A stretch of DNA of 6,813 nt from an uncultured Propionibacteriaceae bacterium (GTDB lineage: Bacteria > Actinomycetota > Actinomycetes > Propionibacteriales > Propionibacteriaceae): assembly GCA_937859105.1 (NCBI GenBank), contig CALMAD010000342.1, forward strand, positions 1 to 6,813. Direction: 5' to 3'. Position 1 is the stretch's first letter; each line of letters opens with the position of its first letter. Positions 5,041-6,813 of the stretch are shown here, in pieces. The translations under genes and the position numbers were made by a program. The notes beneath the pieces are model-generated. The model ran no database searches. It was not told the origin of the DNA and saw only the letters and a program-made list of their open reading frames with translations.

Positions 5041-5769
5041 TCAGCCCTCGGCGACCTCGAGGGCCTCCTCGAGGGTGAAGTTGCCGACGTAGAGGGCCGT
5101 GCCGATGATCGCGCCGGCCACACCGAGCGGGACGAGGTCGCGCAGCGCCCGCAGGTCGTCGAGCTGGGCGATGCCGCCGGAGGCGATGACGTCGGCGTCC
5201 GTGCGGCCGCAGACGGCGGCCAAGAGCTCCAGGTTCGGGCCGGTCAGCATGCCGTCGGACTTCACGTCGGTGACCACGAACGTCCGGCAGCCGGCGGCCG
5301 AGAGCCGGTCGATCGCCTTGCCCCAGTCGCCGCCCTCGCGGACCCACCCGCGCGCGGCGAGCTTCGTGCCGCGGACGTCGATGGCGATGCCGATGCGGTC
5401 GCCGTGCTCGGCGATGATCCGCTCGCACCACGCGGGGTTCTCGAGCGCGGCGGTCCCGATGTTCACCCGGCGGCAGCCGGTCGCGAGGGCCCGCGCCAGC
5501 GACTCGTCGTCGCGGATTCCGCCGGACAGCTCCACATTCAGGGAGAGTTCCCGCGCGATGGGGCCGATCACGTCGGCGTTCGAGCCACGCCCGAACGCGG
5601 CGTCCAGGTCGACCAGGTGCAGCCAGGACGCCCCCGCCTCCTGCCAGCGCAACGCGGCGGCGCGCGGGTCGCCGAAGGTCTTCTCCGAGCCGGCCACCCC
5701 CTGCACCAGCTGGACGGCTTGGCCGCCCTGCACATCGACGGCGGGCAGCAGTGTCAACGAGTCAGTCAC
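5041..5769 (-). CDS. hisA: Phosphoribosyl isomerase, HisA / PriA type
   Basis: This is a (beta/alpha)8-barrel isomerase of 242 aa, the family's usual length. It converts ProFAR to PRFAR in histidine biosynthesis. In actinomycetes the same enzyme (PriA) often also performs the TrpF step of tryptophan synthesis. The catalytic acids are Asp12 (LLPAVDV) and Asp172 (VVTDVKSDG). The PriA-typical loop Arg140-Gly-Trp142 is present, as are [40 protein letters not shown] and VIASGGI. One oddity is Gln20 where most HisA/PriA have Arg (aVRLvqG). The start is GTG (5769-5767); a GGAGG lies rather far upstream (about 14 nt). It follows hisH by 54 bp and precedes the hydrolase by 4 nt. Whether it is bifunctional cannot be decided without knowing whether the genome has trpF. 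Confidence 0.95.
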   Translation of the reverse strand: MTDSLTLLPAVDVQGGQAVQLVQGVAGSEKTFGDPRAAALRWQEAGASWLHLVDLDAAFGRGSNADVIGPIARELSLNVELSGGIRDDESLARALATGCRRVNIGTAALENPAWCERIIAEHGDRIGIAIDVRGTKLAARGWVREGGDWGKAIDRLSAAGCRTFVVTDVKSDGMLTGPNLELLAAVCGRTDADVIASGGIAQLDDLRALRDLVPLGVAGAIIGTALYVGNFTLEEALEVAEG

Positions 5770-5823
5770 CCGGTGCAGGTTACCCTCCTCGGGCGCAACC
5801 CGCGCGGCGGTCGGCCTGCCCGA

Positions 5824-6453
5824 TCAGAGCGTCGCGATCCAGTTGCGGAGCAACGCGGCGCCCGCTCCCCCGGACTTCTCCGGATGGAACTGCGTCGAAC
5901 TCAGCGCCCCGTACTCGACGGCGGCGACGAACCGGTCCCCGCCGTGCTCGGCCCACGTGACGCGCGCCCCGTCGGGCCACGTCCCCTGCTCGTGGACGCC
6001 GTAGCTGTGCACGAAGTAGAAGCGCTCTGTCTCGACTCCGGCGAACAGCCGGGACGCCTCCGGCGGCTGAACCGTGTTCCAGCCCATGTGCGGTAGCCGG
6101 TCGGCGCGCAATTGCTCGACGACGCCCGGCAGGACGCCGAGCCCCGGCTCCTCGGCGCCATGCTCGACGCCGCGCGAGAACATCACCTGGTGCCCGACGC
6201 AGATGCCGAGCACGGGGCGTCCGGCCGCGAGGCGTCCCTCGACGATGGCCGGCCCGCCGACCGCCCGCAACTGGGCCATGCACGCCGCGAACGCGCCGAC
6301 GCCCGGAACGACGAGGCCGTCGGCGTCCGCCGCGATCGCCGGGTCGGCCGTGAGCTGCACCGCGCACCCCGCCGCCGCGAGCGCGCGCGTGGCGGAGTGT
6401 AGGTTGCCCGACCCGTAGTCGAGCACGGCCACGGTCGGCGCCGCAGCGCTCAC
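5824..6453 (-). CDS. hisH: Imidazole glycerol phosphate synthase glutaminase subunit HisH
   Basis: HisH is the class I glutamine amidotransferase that feeds ammonia to the HisF cyclase to make imidazole glycerol phosphate and AICAR. The 209-aa protein shows the N-terminal [18 protein letters not shown], the oxyanion strand VVPGVGAF (48-55), the nucleophile Cys85 in GICVGHQ, the HMGWN motif (122-126), and the His190/Glu192 pair in QFHPEKSG. All three triad residues are present. The start is the GTG at 6453-6451, which overlaps the stop codon of the upstream hisB end by 4 bp (GTGA). An in-frame extension upstream has no HisH similarity. hisF is not in the window; hisA follows. Confidence 0.95.
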   Translation of the reverse strand: MSAAAPTVAVLDYGSGNLHSATRALAAAGCAVQLTADPAIAADADGLVVPGVGAFAACMAQLRAVGGPAIVEGRLAAGRPVLGICVGHQVMFSRGVEHGAEEPGLGVLPGVVEQLRADRLPHMGWNTVQPPEASRLFAGVETERFYFVHSYGVHEQGTWPDGARVTWAEHGGDRFVAAVEYGALSSTQFHPEKSGGAGAALLRNWIATL

Positions 6454-6530
6454 AGCGCGCCCTTCGTCGACGGGACGATGCCCGCGATCCGCGGGTCGGG
6501 CTCCACCGCGGCCCGCAGGGCCCGCGCCAG
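6450..6530 (-). pseudogene. hisB: C-terminal end of imidazoleglycerol-phosphate dehydratase HisB, cut at a junction
   Basis: The last 26 codons before the TGA at 6452-6450 read [14 protein letters not shown] followed by IVPSTKGAL. This is the conserved C-terminus of actinobacterial HisB, which makes imidazole-acetol phosphate. The gene sits where hisB belongs, directly upstream of hisH with a 4-bp GTGA overlap. The remaining roughly 170 residues of HisB, with all metal-binding His/Glu residues, are missing. The reading frame instead passes into TtcA-like sequence between about 6519 and 6542. Because HisB is essential for histidine synthesis, this is more likely the end of an intact gene misjoined to other DNA than a genuine decay product. 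Confidence 0.75.
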
Positions 6531-6813
6531 CGCGCGTGCAATCTGCTCGATGCGCCCAGGCGTCTCGCGTTCCCACTGCTGCATCATCAAGCCGACCTGC
6601 TTGCGTTGCAGGTTTTCCTGCGAGCCGCAGAGGTTGCAGGGAATGATGGGAAAGCGGAGTGCTTCGGCATAGGCAGTGATGTCGCTTTCGCGGACATAGG
6701 CCAACGGACGAATCACCACGTGCTTGCCATCGTCCGAGCGCAACTTCGGCGGCATGCCGGAAAGCTTGGCGTGGAAGAACAGGTTGAGGAAGAAGGTGGC
6801 CAGCATGTCGTCG
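6531..6813 (-). CDS. ttcA: tRNA 2-thiocytidine biosynthesis protein TtcA, C-terminal part, joined to HisB end
   Basis: TtcA is an Fe-S, ATP-dependent enzyme that thiolates cytidine 32 of tRNA. The frame enters the window open and reads [20 protein letters not shown], then [39 protein letters not shown] and [16 protein letters not shown]. These match the second half of proteobacterial TtcA, including the CNLC cysteine pair. Normal TtcA continues past IARAL for about 20-50 more residues; here the frame switches to HisB. GC content is visibly lower, with codons such as TTC, ATT, GCA and TTG that the neighbours avoid, and the window-wide heptamer GGACGCC is absent. TtcA is a mainly proteobacterial family; the wording resembles Xanthomonadales-type proteins from memory. 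The N-terminal PP-loop lies outside the window. Confidence 0.85.

Noticed and set aside
4092..5078. A 328-codon plus-strand open frame opposite the Rrf2 and hydrolase genes
   Set aside because: It is antisense to two well-supported proteins and has low-complexity Arg/Pro/Ala composition. The length is explained by the scarcity of stop codons in such GC-rich DNA.
5770..5823. Possible regulatory hairpin between hisH and hisA (CGGG-N5-CCCG)
   Set aside because: A four-base GC stem is expected by chance in this composition. No attenuator, His-rich leader or T-box feature is seen.
6531..6813. Genuine horizontal transfer of ttcA into a his operon
   Set aside because: Not excluded, but the clean in-frame join at a shared short peptide, the loss of essential HisB sequence and the position at the window edge favour a chimera.

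Overview
The window is a piece of very GC-rich DNA (above 70% G+C by eye) with strongly G/C-ending codons, frequent GTG starts and tightly packed genes. It comes from an actinomycete (Actinomycetota). The support is a ruvA-ruvC-yebC cluster with a mycobacterial-type LexA box (CGAAC-N4-GTTCG) before ruvC, a HisA of the actinobacterial PriA type beside hisH, and a HisB C-terminus of actinobacterial type. A more precise family cannot be fixed from this sequence.

Layout. On the minus strand at the left are partial ruvA (1-236), ruvC (233-799) and yebC (835-1602), so the transcription order is yebC, ruvC, ruvA. A 394-bp divergent intergenic region (1603-1996) holds a long hairpin, a G-rich hexamer array with quadruplex potential and a palindromic operator candidate. 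The only plus-strand gene is a choline-sulfatase-type sulfatase (1997-3694). Converging on it are minus-strand genes that read, in transcription order, from the right edge: the C-terminal end of hisB (fused in frame to foreign ttcA-like sequence), hisH (5824-6453), hisA/priA (5041-5769), a membrane-anchored alpha/beta hydrolase (4290-5036) and an Rrf2-family regulator (3752-4207).

How the genes work together. RuvA and RuvC, with RuvB expected just beyond position 1, process Holliday junctions, and the LexA box gives the pair an SOS promoter of its own inside the yebC unit. HisB, HisH and HisA are histidine-biosynthesis steps. Their genes overlap or nearly touch, and the hydrolase starts 4 nt after hisA, so it probably shares their mRNA. 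The sulfatase would release sulfate and choline from choline-O-sulfate. The cysteine-free Rrf2 regulator at its 3' side is a possible but unproven partner.

Two things stand out. First, the heptamer GGACGCC (either strand) occurs about 43 times by hand count up to position 6325, in all reading frames, and pairs up as inverted repeats, including a 12-bp stem between the two convergent genes. It is absent from the last 480 bases. Second, those last bases (about 6540-6813) drop in GC and encode the C-terminal half of a proteobacterial TtcA joined in frame to the last residues of HisB. This looks like an assembly or cloning chimera, so the right-hand 280 bp should not be trusted as part of the same genome.
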